Positions 27,460 through 35,902 of a DNA stretch of 64,000 nt are shown in pieces. A program made the position numbers and the translations under genes. Below the pieces are notes generated by a model that saw nothing but the letters and a program-made list of their open reading frames with translations, was not told where the DNA came from and did not search any database. How positions within the stretch are numbered: the stretch's first letter is position 1; each line of letters opens with the position of its first letter. The DNA is from Arenibacter algicola (GTDB taxonomy: Bacteria; Bacteroidota; Bacteroidia; Flavobacteriales; Flavobacteriaceae), in NCBI RefSeq assembly GCF_000733925.1, contig NZ_JPOO01000001.1, forward strand, positions 1,054,001 to 1,118,000, given 5' to 3'.

Positions 27460-28776
27460 TTATTTCTTGATATGGACTATTCTATACAAGGTTCCCCCCG
27501 AATCATCGGAAACATATAGGGATCCATCGGGGCCTTGTGCTAAACCGGTGGGTCTGTGTTCTGCATCGCTAGGGGAGAGGATGTCCCCTGGACCGGCAAA
27601 TCCATCGGCAAACACTTCCCAGTCACCACTTGGCATTCCATTTTTAAAAGGGACGAATGCCACTAAATAACCAGCTTGTCTTTCAGGGGCTCTGTTCCAA
27701 GAACCATGGAATGCTATAAAGGCCCCATTTTTATATTTTTCAGGGAACATGTCCCCAGTGTAAAAAAGCAGGGCATTGGGGGCTAGATGTCCTGGAAAGG
27801 CGGCTACGGGGTCTAATGCGTTTTCCCCTCCGATCTTTTTGCCGTCCCCTCCATATTCGGGTGCCAATATCTTCTTTTTCTGCACCTGGTCATAATATAT
27901 ATAAGGCCATCCTGCATCATCTCCTTCATTAATCCTATACAGGGTCTCTGCAGGAAGTATGGCCGAGGTTTTCTGGTCGTATAGGTCGGGATAGAGTGTA
28001 TGCAACATGTCCCTTCCGTGCTGGGTCACAAACAATTGGTCAATCTCTTTGTTCCAGTCCAGGCCGACCACATTCCGAAGGCCCGTGGCAAACCTTGCGC
28101 CATCTCCATAGGATTGTTTGAGTTTATCTGCCCTGAAACGCCAGATGCCACCAGCAGAATCAAGAATGGTACAGGGTATAATACCTGGGGAACCTACAGT
28201 CCTGTCCTTTTCTTGGCAGGCATTTGAATAGGCACCGATATTCACATAAATATTACCTTTTTGGTCTAAGGTTATCGATTTTGATGCGTGCTGTCTGCGG
28301 TCGATCAATTGCGTTACAATGGTGTCGGGGGCCGATGCATTCACCACCTTTTTGTCCCCATCCATTTTATATCTAAAAATTTCCTCGTCAGAGGAGGCGT
28401 ACAAATAGTCCCTGTCAAGGTAAATCCCGGTACCGCCATAATCGCCAAAACCCTCTATAGTATCCGCGATTCCATCATTATCATCGTCCTCGAGGAATAG
28501 GACCCCCTTTCCATCAATTGCCTGCCTTAACTTTATATAGATTCCACCTTTAGTGGTGACCGCGATATGGCGTGGTTTCCCGAGCGAATCGGCTACTTTT
28601 ATCACCCCGAAACCCTCTGGTACGGAAAGACCGGCATTATTTGGGCTTATTTGCAGATTAGATAAAGTATCAGTCTCTTTGTTTTCCAGCCTACAGGCAG
28701 AGAAAATAAGTAGTACCGATCCTAAAAGCAGATTTAGGACCTTGGTGTATCGATGAGTTTTGATCTTGGTCATCAT
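27460..28776 (-). CDS. PQQ-dependent sugar dehydrogenase-like beta-propeller lipoprotein
   Basis: A 438-residue member of the soluble glucose/sorbosone dehydrogenase superfamily (six-bladed propeller). A signal sequence ends at a lipobox-like FSAC. Family motifs include the DGIADTIEGFGDYGGTGIYL region, GNIYVNIGAYSNAC, FATGLRNVVGLDWN, the His in VTQHGRDML, GDDAGWPYIYYD, FIAFHGSWNRAP and SDAEHRPTGLAQGPDGSLYV. Such proteins oxidise sugars in the periplasm and pass electrons to cytochrome c, which is encoded next. The physiological substrate is unknown. Confidence 0.9.
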   Translation of the reverse strand: MMTKIKTHRYTKVLNLLLGSVLLIFSACRLENKETDTLSNLQISPNNAGLSVPEGFGVIKVADSLGKPRHIAVTTKGGIYIKLRQAIDGKGVLFLEDDDNDGIADTIEGFGDYGGTGIYLDRDYLYASSDEEIFRYKMDGDKKVVNASAPDTIVTQLIDRRQHASKSITLDQKGNIYVNIGAYSNACQEKDRTVGSPGIIPCTILDSAGGIWRFRADKLKQSYGDGARFATGLRNVVGLDWNKEIDQLFVTQHGRDMLHTLYPDLYDQKTSAILPAETLYRINEGDDAGWPYIYYDQVQKKKILAPEYGGDGKKIGGENALDPVAAFPGHLAPNALLFYTGDMFPEKYKNGAFIAFHGSWNRAPERQAGYLVAFVPFKNGMPSGDWEVFADGFAGPGDILSPSDAEHRPTGLAQGPDGSLYVSDDSGGTLYRIVHIKK

Positions 28777-28995
28777 ATGTGAAATTTGGTTAATGAATAA
28801 TACATACAGCTGTAAAAATGGTTATATATTATTTTTTAATGTCCTGTAAATCTTATATAATGTAAGGGATTCTCCCTATTCTAATTTATTTGGTGTAAAG
28901 GATTTTACTTCACCTTTTCTTCAGCCTCCCTCTTCATATGTACCTGAGCTGTAAAAAAAATCCTTAATTATTATGGTTCTTCAGACAATAATTGT

Positions 28996-29760
28996 TTACA
29001 AAGGTTTCAAAAACACCTTTCGTATGTTCGATACAGAATTGGCATATTCTTTTTTTGCACTCATAACCTTCCACTCCGGATGGTTGACAAAAGCTTTCCA
29101 GCTGGCATCATGTTCATTCATATCCTTAAAGTTCAGCATATAGGTTAGACAGGGTCTATGTGGTCCTATAATCATTTCTCCAAAAAATACAGGATGTAGG
29201 TTTGTTTTTAAAAAAAGGTCTATTTCCTCAATGTTGAACATGTCTATTTTACGTCTTACGGCATCTTCACTATACCCCTCATACGTCCTTAATTCAAACA
29301 ATGAGGCTCCAATAATGGGGTCCAACATATTGGGCATACCATCAAATGCAAGCAATAAGGAGGAAGTAAACCTGTTATAAACACTATCATCTTGAGAAAT
29401 GGCATTATAGCTTGCTGCCTCTTTATTATATAGAGGGTCCACGTCCAAGTTTTGGGAGTCGATATATATTTGGCTATTGGGATAACTAATGATTGCCCAA
29501 ATTTTAGTCGGGTTGGAATCTCCCAGTTCATTGAAGAGCATAAAATGGTTTACGCCAATACGCTTTAAGGTTGGTTGTAGCACGTTCTTCAAATAGTCTA
29601 TTAGAATTTGTTGATCTCCCCCAAATTTAATTTCATAAGTACGGATTTCGTAAAGTTCTTTTTCGCCTTTATTTATTGGCATTCCTGAATCGTAACCAAA
29701 GCTTGTCATTGACAAGAGGATTGCTGCCAGTGCAGCGTACATTAATTTTCTTGTTTTCAT
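28996..29760 (-). CDS. NIPSNAP-family secreted protein
   Basis: A 254-residue exported protein with a signal peptide ending near ILLSMTSFGYDSG. It has two NIPSNAP-type ferredoxin-like repeats: KELYEIRTYEIKFGGDQQIL and ASLFELRTYEGYSEDAVRRK, each followed by a helix and an F.(N/E)..G segment. NIPSNAP proteins are dimeric alpha/beta-barrel proteins of unclear function in bacteria. It sits 219 bp upstream of the sugar dehydrogenase operon on the same strand and may belong to the same cassette. Confidence 0.88.
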   Translation of the reverse strand: MKTRKLMYAALAAILLSMTSFGYDSGMPINKGEKELYEIRTYEIKFGGDQQILIDYLKNVLQPTLKRIGVNHFMLFNELGDSNPTKIWAIISYPNSQIYIDSQNLDVDPLYNKEAASYNAISQDDSVYNRFTSSLLLAFDGMPNMLDPIIGASLFELRTYEGYSEDAVRRKIDMFNIEEIDLFLKTNLHPVFFGEMIIGPHRPCLTYMLNFKDMNEHDASWKAFVNHPEWKVMSAKKEYANSVSNIRKVFLKPL

Positions 29761-29963
29761 ATTGTAATTTGATTTTTAGTGCTTTATTTTTCTAATTACC
29801 TAATCAATTATAAGTTAATAAGTTAACTATTTTACCGGACTTTACCGCTAAATAGATGGCGTCAGTAATTTTAAATTCTTTTATAGCTTATTCACCATTA
29901 TTATGCCTCTTTGGATCGTAGGGGTCAAACTGCATTTGGGTAGGTAAGGCCTTAAAGTTTATT

Positions 29964-30950
29964 TTAATAATTTCCACGTATATTTTGGTGAATTTCATTC
30001 GTGTAAAATTCCGATAGTGCTTTATGAATATGGGGTGGCAAAGCTCCTAAATATGACGCCTCAACATTGGATCTGACTTGTGAAGGGGAACTTGCACCAG
30101 GGATAATACAGCTTACCGCCTCATGATCCAAAATCCACCTTAATGCCAATTGTACCATGGTCATGTCTTTTGGTAAAATGTTGTTCTCGATCAGGTTGGT
30201 CAGTTCAACACCTTTTTCGAAGGGTAGGCCCGCAAAAGTCTCACCAACATTAAAGGATTCCCCATTCTGATTGTAACACCTATGGTCATTATCGGGAAAT
30301 TGAGTCTCTTTTGTGAATTTCCCGGTTAATAAACCACTTGCCAATGGCAACCTTACAATAATGCCTACACCTAAATTTTTTGCTTTTGGCAATAATTCTG
30401 CAATAGGTTTTTGTCTAAAAATATTTAGGATTACTTGTAAAGAAAGAAGTCCTTCTTGTTCAAAACAAATTAGGCCTTCTTCCACAGTTTCAACACTGGC
30501 TCCAAAATTCTTGATTAGACCTTCGTCTTTTAAGGTCCGAAGCCAGTTGAAGATTTCTCCCTTCTTGAGGATATTGATTGGAATACAGTGGAGTTGCAAT
30601 AGATCAAGTGACTCCAATCCAAGTCGATTAATGGAGGCCTTGACTGAATTACGAACGGCTGCTTCCGTGTAGTTATTTGGAAAGATTTCACTATCTCTTC
30701 CGAATTTGGTCGCAATCTTTAAGGTAGCACGTTTATCTTTAATAAACTCCCCAATGATTTCTTCGCTTTTGCCATTACCATAGACGTCGGCCGTGTCAAA
30801 AAAATTCACACCATTGTCTACGGCTTCTTTTAAAATTGAAAACGCAGAGTCCTTTGTTAAAGGATGGCCCCAATCTGCTCCAAGTTGCCAACACCCTAAT
30901 CCCACTTCGCTAACACTAAATCCGGTTTTACCAAGTGTTCTTTTATTCAT
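29964..30950 (-). CDS. Aldo/keto reductase (second copy in the cassette)
   Basis: A 328-residue AKR, distinct from the one at 25946. It starts MNKRTLGKTGFSVSEVGLGC and shows NFFDTADVYGNGKSEE (catalytic Asp/Tyr), KIATKFGRD (catalytic Lys), LLQLHCIPI (His) and CIIPGASSPSQV at the cofactor end. It is first in the minus-strand run AKR, NIPSNAP, dehydrogenase, cytochrome, AKR. Beyond its stop a short open frame (29888-29975) resembles a fragment of another gene tail. Confidence 0.93.
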   Translation of the reverse strand: MNKRTLGKTGFSVSEVGLGCWQLGADWGHPLTKDSAFSILKEAVDNGVNFFDTADVYGNGKSEEIIGEFIKDKRATLKIATKFGRDSEIFPNNYTEAAVRNSVKASINRLGLESLDLLQLHCIPINILKKGEIFNWLRTLKDEGLIKNFGASVETVEEGLICFEQEGLLSLQVILNIFRQKPIAELLPKAKNLGVGIIVRLPLASGLLTGKFTKETQFPDNDHRCYNQNGESFNVGETFAGLPFEKGVELTNLIENNILPKDMTMVQLALRWILDHEAVSCIIPGASSPSQVRSNVEASYLGALPPHIHKALSEFYTNEIHQNIRGNY

Positions 30951-31316
30951 AAAGTTAACTTCATTTTAATTATTCCCATTTGCTAATCTAATTCTTGACT
31001 TTCAACTATCTTGGGTTTATAATATTCTAAAGGAAAGCGATTTTGAAAAACTGAGGTTCCTTTCCCTACTTTGGAATCTATGACCCACAAATTGACGAAT
31101 ACCTTGGCTCCCTGAAAGCTACTATTGTAAAGGAAACAAATTAGGTAGTTGAGGGGCTAATAAATGTAAACGTATACTAAACAGTCAAATTAATTACATC
31201 GTGTTTTGATTTAGGCTAAAAAAGTACTAATTAAAAGTTAGAAAGCAATATAAATGTAAAAATCTAAGAATTTGGTGCAAATATGTTTAATTCCTTAAAT
31301 GAAATAGCATTTATAG
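30951..31316. other. 366-bp intergenic region with a possible gene-tail fragment
   Basis: No intact gene. On the minus strand a 60-codon frame without a start (31166-30984) reads AKVFVNLWVIDSKVGKGTSV and ends in VESQELD before TAG; its composition looks protein-like and it may be the C-terminal scrap of a deleted gene. I do not recognise the family. Confidence 0.3.
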
Positions 31317-31553
31317 CTGTTATGGGTAAGGCTACAAACCGACTTTACCTATTTCAGGATATATGGCTGGGGTTGGTATTACTTGTCAACTATTTTAAAT
31401 GGGTACAGACGTTATATCGTAACCTGGAAACTATGCTCCACCATGAAAGCAGAAGATGTCAAAGACACCTTGGATGAAGCTTTACTGGCTTCAAATGTGC
31501 CTGAGAAAAGCAGATCAAAACTACTATCTGACAATAGTTCATGTTACCTATAA
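31317..31553 (+). pseudogene. IS3-family transposase (orfB) remnant
   Basis: A 78-codon open stretch without a start reads LQTDFTYF, GWGWYYLSTILNGY, RYIVTWKLCSTMKAEDVKDT, LDEALLAS and SKLLSDNSSCYL before a stop. This is the catalytic core of an IS3-type integrase (rve) domain, with the first Asp in TDFTYF and the second in LLSDN. Everything upstream and downstream, including the final Glu, is missing, and a few residues between LLASNV and SKLLSDN appear deleted. Only a fossil of an insertion. Confidence 0.8.
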
Positions 31554-31876
31554 GTTAGGACACAATGTCGGCACATAAAATATAATTTAAATTCAAATTA
31601 AAGAATGCAGCATAAAACCTATTTAAATTTTAAATAACCTGCATCTCATTATTTCTCTTATAATCGTAGTTCCTACAGCTATTATTTATGGTTGGTCTTG
31701 CAACAAAAAAGAGGACAATTAGATAAGAGTCATACTTCTATTCAGATTTATACTTAAAACTATAAATTCCCGTTATACTCTTTTGGAACTAAGTGTATTT
31801 CATCGAATAAAAGTAGGGTCTAACCTCGCTTGGTTGTTCCATAACAATAAACCTCAAATATTAAATATCTGTAATT
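31554..31876. other. 323-bp intergenic region, no intact gene
   Basis: AT-rich DNA upstream of the acidic lipoprotein. A short plus-strand stretch (about 31646-31723) reads like the end of a signal peptide with lipobox WSC followed by NKKEDN and a stop, but it lacks a start and is too short to call. Confidence 0.35.
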
Positions 31877-32638
31877 ATGAAACTATTAAATCAACTTATC
31901 GGACTCGCAGTGTTGAGTGTATTTACCTTAATTTCATGCTCTAAGGATGAATCTGGTTCGGATTTCGGAAAACTAGCGTTGAGCGCAAAAAGCACCACCA
32001 CGGCAACATCGTCTTCTAAACAGGCTACCTCTTCCAAGAGTGTGGCTGAAGGTATAGAGGTCACAGACTTTATGATCAATCTTGTGGAATTTGAACTGGA
32101 GCTGGATGTAGAGGAACTAGAAATGGAAAATGAGTCGAACGAAGATTGGGACGATGATGGTGCTTTTGATTTCGAAGATGAGATTGAGCTTGATGGGCCT
32201 TTTACACTGGACCTTATGGCGGGTCAGATCAGCTTCCTCAATGTAACGGTTCCCAATGGGAACTATGAGGAACTGGAATTCAAGATCAACAAAAATAATG
32301 ATGAAAACAGCGAAATGTTTGGTAAATCGGTACTTATTAGAGGTACGGTCAATGACGTTCCCTTTGTATTTTGGCACAACTTTATGGACGAAGTGGAGGT
32401 AGATTTTGAGGATCCAACCGTGGATGTTTCCATTGCTGGTAACACCGAAAGTCTTGTAATAGATTTTAACCTTTCTATATTGTTCAATACCGTTGACGGA
32501 ATAGATCTTAGTCAGGCCACAGACAACAACAACGATGGAACCATAGAGATATCACCAAGTGATGAAGATGGAAACAACGATTTGGCACAAGTCATGCGAA
32601 ATAGAATGAAAGATATTATCGACTTGATTGATGATTAA
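31877..32638 (+). CDS. Acidic lipoprotein of unknown function (DUF4382-like)
   Basis: A 253-residue lipoprotein: signal with lipobox LISC (Cys21), then a Ser/Thr-rich linker (residues ~40-58) and a very acidic body with runs such as EDWDDDGAFDFEDEIELDGP. The pattern of strands, with LDLMAGQISFLNVTVPNGNY, resembles DUF4382-type surface lipoproteins. The acidic C-terminus (NNNDGTIEISPSDEDG) could bind calcium, but this is a guess. A good terminator follows. Its own promoter was not recognised. Confidence 0.75.
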   Translation: MKLLNQLIGLAVLSVFTLISCSKDESGSDFGKLALSAKSTTTATSSSKQATSSKSVAEGIEVTDFMINLVEFELELDVEELEMENESNEDWDDDGAFDFEDEIELDGPFTLDLMAGQISFLNVTVPNGNYEELEFKINKNNDENSEMFGKSVLIRGTVNDVPFVFWHNFMDEVEVDFEDPTVDVSIAGNTESLVIDFNLSILFNTVDGIDLSQATDNNNDGTIEISPSDEDGNNDLAQVMRNRMKDIIDLIDD

Positions 32639-32660
32639 TGTTGAAAGACAAAAAAGTATT

Positions 32661-32689
32661 GAAAACCCGGCCATTAAGCAGGGTTTTTA
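32661..32689 (+). terminator. Rho-independent terminator after the acidic lipoprotein
   Basis: AAAACCC and GGGTTTT pair around a 12-nt loop and are followed by a T-run, 24 bp after the stop codon. Confidence 0.8.
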
Positions 32690-32976
32690 CTATTAATAGG
32701 GCCTATGTTACTAAAGAATAAAATGAGGCTGCATTTTTGGACAGACCCATATGTTGTGTATGATTCGAAATTTTCCCGATTTTTAATATTTGGGGTAAAC
32801 CTACTAAAATGTGTAAAAACTCCTCAATATCACTTGGGAATTATTTTGAGGAAGTTAAGTCTCAAACTATTTATTAAAGAATTGGGAAAAGAACCTCGTA
32901 GTAGCCAAAGTACTGCACCAAAAAGGTATCAATCAAAATTAGAATAAGTAAGAAGAAAAGTTCAAATAAATAAACG
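32690..32976. other. 287-bp spacer before the small-gene run
   Basis: A plus-strand frame at 32705-32947 (80 codons) is open but has no recognisable domain or ribosome site; I do not call it a gene. No promoter with the TAnnTTTG element was found. Confidence 0.3.
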
Positions 32977-33225
32977 ATGAAAGACCAAAAGGCCATATTG
33001 ATAAAATGCATCAAAAATGATGTCCCGGCGTTCGTTATTGCCGGTCACGATTTTTTTGCCGTGCCGACCTTGGAGGCCTATTATCAGGTTGCAAAGGAAA
33101 ACGGGGCGGATGCCGAGTTTTTAAAGGATATGAATCTGGTCATACAAGAAATGAAGGATTTTCAACAGCAAGAACCGGATAGACTACGTATACCGAGGCT
33201 AAAAGCGTTCGAGATCGAAAAATGA
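32977..33225 (+). CDS. Hypothetical protein, first of a small-gene run
   Basis: An 82-residue soluble protein, MKDQKAILIKCIKNDVPAF..., with a hydrophobic strand (AFVIAGHDFFAVPTLEAYY) and charged helices. I know no family for it. It is followed after 19 bp by another small gene with the same orientation, and these lead into an ATPase gene at 33692. The start is ATG 32977. Confidence 0.6.
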   Translation: MKDQKAILIKCIKNDVPAFVIAGHDFFAVPTLEAYYQVAKENGADAEFLKDMNLVIQEMKDFQQQEPDRLRIPRLKAFEIEK

Positions 33226-33244
33226 AAGGCAATCTAATAAAAGG

Positions 33245-33457
33245 ATGAAAAAAGAAGAAATAGATAAAATCAATCCTATACTAAAGGAAACGTTTCAACC
33301 GTTATTTGAAAAAGGATTTATTAGCAAAGAAGAATATGATGAAATAATTACTTCTGAGATATCTAGTCGAGATACTTACTTGGTTAACTTATTCGGTCAA
33401 TCTAGAACAAACGAGATTGAAACAGCAATGAGATTGGATTATTTAAAGTCTAAATAA
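33245..33457 (+). CDS. Hypothetical protein, paralogue of the broken gene at 35167
   Basis: A 70-residue charged helical protein. Its centre FEKGFISKEEYDEII and its end MRLDYLKSK resemble the reconstructed protein at 35167-35375 (RENGFLNAEDVGKLV and LIDNYQRSK), so the two are probably distant copies. An AAAGG precedes the ATG by a short distance. No known domain. Part of the tightly spaced run (10 bp to the next gene). Confidence 0.6.
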   Translation: MKKEEIDKINPILKETFQPLFEKGFISKEEYDEIITSEISSRDTYLVNLFGQSRTNEIETAMRLDYLKSK

Positions 33458-33467
33458 AGGAAGGCAA

Positions 33468-33659
33468 ATGACTGTAATAAAAGATTCAAAATATAAAAAA
33501 GCCTTGTTGGTCGAACTAATTGAGGTTTATGTGTCGAAAGGACATTCAATCCATATGTTAGTGGGCAAAGATTTACATGATTTTGACCATAACGAACTAG
33601 AAGTTCGTCTAAGAGCTGAGGGAGTAGATACTGGTATGATCAAATCAAAGTTTAAATAA
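33468..33659 (+). CDS. Hypothetical protein, 63 residues
   Basis: A small protein, MTVIKDSKYKKALLVELIEV..., with one amphipathic helix, a middle HSIHMLVGKDLHDFDHNELE and a basic end. No known family. An AAGGAAGG purine run precedes the ATG at 33468 and is a good ribosome site. The ATPase gene begins 32 bp downstream, so translation coupling or shared transcription is plausible. Confidence 0.6.
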   Translation: MTVIKDSKYKKALLVELIEVYVSKGHSIHMLVGKDLHDFDHNELEVRLRAEGVDTGMIKSKFK

Positions 33660-33691
33660 AGGATTAACCAAATTGTAAATTAATCTGAAAA

Positions 33692-34483
33692 GTGTCTTAT
33701 ATATCCAAAGTAAGTATTGATTGTCCCCGGGAACAACCGTTTCCTTTTGATATATCTGCGGTTAAATATGCCAAGGGATTGGATTTTTCGAATCCGATCA
33801 CTTTTATTATAGGAGATAATGGAACAGGTAAATCGACTCTATTGGAGACAATTGCATTTAGACTTCAACTACCGAACATGGACGGTTCTTCTTATAGTAA
33901 GAGGGGCTTCGAAGCTGCTAGAATATTAATGGAATACTTATCTATTGAGTGGGCGATAGATAGACCGCGCGGATTCTTTTTGAGGGCGGAGGATTTTGGA
34001 AATTTATTGAACGGCATACAAAATGAAGATAACAGACTTTCTACCTTTTTCGAAGATATTAAAGGAGATGTCCCAGACCATGTTCTTAGATCAATGCGCG
34101 ATAATTCGAACTATCAGATACACAATATGTACAAGAACTATGGTCAAGATCTGCAAGGTTTCTCTCATGGAGAGGCCTACTTCAAAATAATGAACGATAA
34201 AATCAATCAACGAGGAATATATTTATTGGACGAACCTGAAGCTGCACTGTCCCCGTCCAAGCAGCTTTCGTTGCTATACTTCATCAAGGAACATCTTGGG
34301 CACAACATATCACAGTTCATTGTAGCCACTCATTCCCCTATGCTAATGGCCTATCCAGGGGCGACAATTTACCAAATTTCTGATAATGGTATGAAAAAAG
34401 TTGATTTTGAGGATACTGATCATTATTCAATAACAAGGTCATTTTTAAATAATCCCGATGCCTATCTTAGACATCTAGAATGA
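33692..34483 (+). CDS. ABC-like AAA ATPase (COG3910-type)
   Basis: A 263-residue stand-alone ATPase of the RecF/SMC-ABC branch. The Walker A motif GDNGTGKST (residues ~43-51), the signature-like FSHGEA, the Walker B GIYLLDEPEAALS with catalytic Glu and the switch-His segment VATHSPMLMAYPGA are all intact. There is no coiled-coil insertion and no membrane domain, so it resembles COG3910 ATPases, which have no settled function. It starts with GTG (33692). It is the fourth gene of a co-oriented run with three small unknown proteins. Confidence 0.88.
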   Translation: MSYISKVSIDCPREQPFPFDISAVKYAKGLDFSNPITFIIGDNGTGKSTLLETIAFRLQLPNMDGSSYSKRGFEAARILMEYLSIEWAIDRPRGFFLRAEDFGNLLNGIQNEDNRLSTFFEDIKGDVPDHVLRSMRDNSNYQIHNMYKNYGQDLQGFSHGEAYFKIMNDKINQRGIYLLDEPEAALSPSKQLSLLYFIKEHLGHNISQFIVATHSPMLMAYPGATIYQISDNGMKKVDFEDTDHYSITRSFLNNPDAYLRHLE

Positions 34484-34594
34484 TTTACCAAAGTTCACTT
34501 GAAGGATACATTTGCTAATCATTTAAGAAGTGTCAAAATCACGGACTATTCCAAAGTAAGGAAAGTGTATATTGTATACATAGTATATTTATTG

Positions 34595-34602
34595 TATATT
34601 TG
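34595..34602 (+). promoter_or_regulatory. -7 element and operator-like repeats of the RelE module
   Basis: TATATTTG matches the TAnnTTTG consensus and lies 18 bp before the antitoxin ATG. Just upstream, overlapping inverted half-sites (TATATTGTATACATAGTATA, 34567-34586) suggest an autoregulatory operator. A TTG is 20 bp upstream, a little far for the -33 element. Confidence 0.5.
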
Positions 34603-34620
34603 TATTATAAAATGTTGATC

Positions 34621-34872
34621 ATGAAAAAAAACATAGACATAGACGAAACAATTTTGACTAAACTTAAAATCTTATCGGCATTTGAGAATATGAGCGTAAA
34701 GGCTCTAATGGAAAAAGCAGTATCATTTTTCGTGGAACAAAAGGAGAAAGAACGCTTGAATGCTCTTTCGGATGAAGAAAAAGAAGATTTAGGACTTCTC
34801 CTACTAATGCAACAAGTAGATAGGACTGAAACAGTAAGTAGAGAAGATGTTATGAATGCCTTAGACGAATGA
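34621..34872 (+). CDS. Antitoxin of a RelE/ParE-type module
   Basis: An 83-residue protein whose N-terminus MKKNIDIDETILTKLKILSA has the ribbon-helix-helix pattern (beta strand, then two helices with FENMSVKALMEKAV), so it should bind DNA and repress its own promoter. The C-terminal part, an acidic helical tail (SDEEKEDLGLLLLMQQVDRT), would wrap the toxin. The stop overlaps the toxin start (ATGA, 34869-34872), typical for such pairs. Alternative in-frame starts at 34612 and earlier exist; 34621 fits the -7 element best. Confidence 0.82.
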   Translation: MKKNIDIDETILTKLKILSAFENMSVKALMEKAVSFFVEQKEKERLNALSDEEKEDLGLLLLMQQVDRTETVSREDVMNALDE

Positions 34873-35138
34873 AAGTTATATTCCTAAAGAGTTTTCTTAG
34901 TGACATTAAGAAAGTCAAGGACAAGGGGTTAAAATCAAGAATAAAGAAATTGATTCTTGAAATTGAAGCTGCCAAAAGTTTAGAAGAAATAACTGGCGTA
35001 AAAAAAATGAGGGGCTACTCCATTGCTTACCGAATAAGAATGGGCGATTATAGATTAGGACTCTATAAAGAAACCGATTGTGTCGAATTGGCAAGGTTTC
35101 TGAAACGCAATGATATTTATAAAGTTTTTCCTAAGTAA
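34869..35138 (+). CDS. RelE/ParE-family toxin
   Basis: An 89-residue RelE-superfamily toxin: KSFLSDIKKVKDKGLKSRIK, then LEEITGVKKMRGYSIAYRIR, the family's core GDYRLGLY strand and the end RFLKRNDIYKVFPK. Conserved basic residues (K, R in YRIRMGDYR) fit an mRNA interferase acting at the ribosome, but ParE-like gyrase inhibitors share this fold, so the target is open. Overlaps the antitoxin gene by 4 nt. Confidence 0.88.
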   Translation: MKVIFLKSFLSDIKKVKDKGLKSRIKKLILEIEAAKSLEEITGVKKMRGYSIAYRIRMGDYRLGLYKETDCVELARFLKRNDIYKVFPK

Positions 35139-35166
35139 TATTCTATTTGAAGTTTAAATATAGGAC

Positions 35167-35375
35167 ATGTTAGAAGAGGGTTTTAGGTCGCATAGATATA
35201 GCGATATATTGGGTAACTTAAGAGAGAATGGTTTTCTGAACGCTGAGGATGTTGGTAAGCTGTAAAAGAATTTACAAGCACAAAAAAAATTACTTTTGCT
35301 GGCATAAGTGATGAAAAGGCCCAAATCGTGTCTGAAGCATTAATTGATAATTATCAACGATCAAAGTCTAATTAA
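35167..35375 (+). pseudogene. Frameshifted small gene, relative of the 33245 gene
   Basis: From ATG 35167 the frame reads MLEEGFRSHRYSDILGNLRE and NGFLNAEDVGKL, then hits TAA. Adding one base (CTG GTA for CTGTA, near 35262) continues VKEFTSTKKITFAGI and IDNYQRSKSN to a TAA at 35373-35375. The restored 69-residue protein resembles the 70-residue protein at 33245. No known domain. It is followed after 11 bp by the DUF4468-like gene. Confidence 0.6.
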
Positions 35376-35386
35376 AGGGTGACATA

Positions 35387-35875
35387 ATGAAAGTAATTAT
35401 ATTTTTAATTTTGGCCAATACAATGGCGTTTGCTCAAATTGAAGCGGACAATGGTCAGGTCGTTTGGAGGACAGTCAAAGAATATGAGGGTAATTCTGAA
35501 TCATTACTTAAACGGCTTAAATTCTCAGGAAAATTCTCTAACCTGGAATTGCTTGAAGATACAATTATTGGAAAGTTCACTAATGCTCCAATTAACTTTC
35601 AAGGTTTTGCTAGCATGTACCTCATGGCCTCAAATATGATGGGTAGTTTTATAATTCAATTCAAGGAAGGTCGGTATCGAATTACCGTTAAGAACTTACA
35701 GTTGAAAAGTCAGACCAGTGTAGGAGTGTTCGACGAAGGAAGTATCGAAGCCATAGAGAAATATGCCCTTAATGCAAATGGTGAATTTAGAAAACGCTTT
35801 AAGTCCAGGGACTTACCTATATTAGAAGATAATTTATCCAAGCTTTTCGAATTTTCCCAAAAAGATGATTGGTAA
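35387..35875 (+). CDS. Exported DUF4468-like protein (TBP-like fold)
   Basis: A 162-residue secreted protein. The signal peptide ends near MAFAQIE. The body contains GQVVWRTVKEYEG, IIGKFTNAPINFQGF, then IIQFKEGRYRITVKNLQL, the arrangement of the DUF4468 'TBP-like' domain found in Bacteroidota surface or periplasmic proteins of unknown function. It is the last plus-strand gene before the integrase and its role in the island is unknown. Confidence 0.78.
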   Translation: MKVIIFLILANTMAFAQIEADNGQVVWRTVKEYEGNSESLLKRLKFSGKFSNLELLEDTIIGKFTNAPINFQGFASMYLMASNMMGSFIIQFKEGRYRITVKNLQLKSQTSVGVFDEGSIEAIEKYALNANGEFRKRFKSRDLPILEDNLSKLFEFSQKDDW

Positions 35876-35902
35876 AAACTAAAAAAGTCAGTTGTTATTG
35901 TT

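Noticed and set aside
31646..31723. Lipoprotein-like signal stretch ending in a stop
   Set aside because: No start codon and too short; chance open frame in AT-rich DNA cannot be excluded.
32705..32947. 80-codon plus-strand frame
   Set aside because: No domain or initiation signal; basic, low-complexity translation. Left as uncertain.
32977..35375. Integron-like gene cassette array
   Set aside because: The genes are short, co-oriented and near a tyrosine recombinase, but the gaps are 10-32 bp, too short for attC sites, and the recombinase is of the island type and faces the array.
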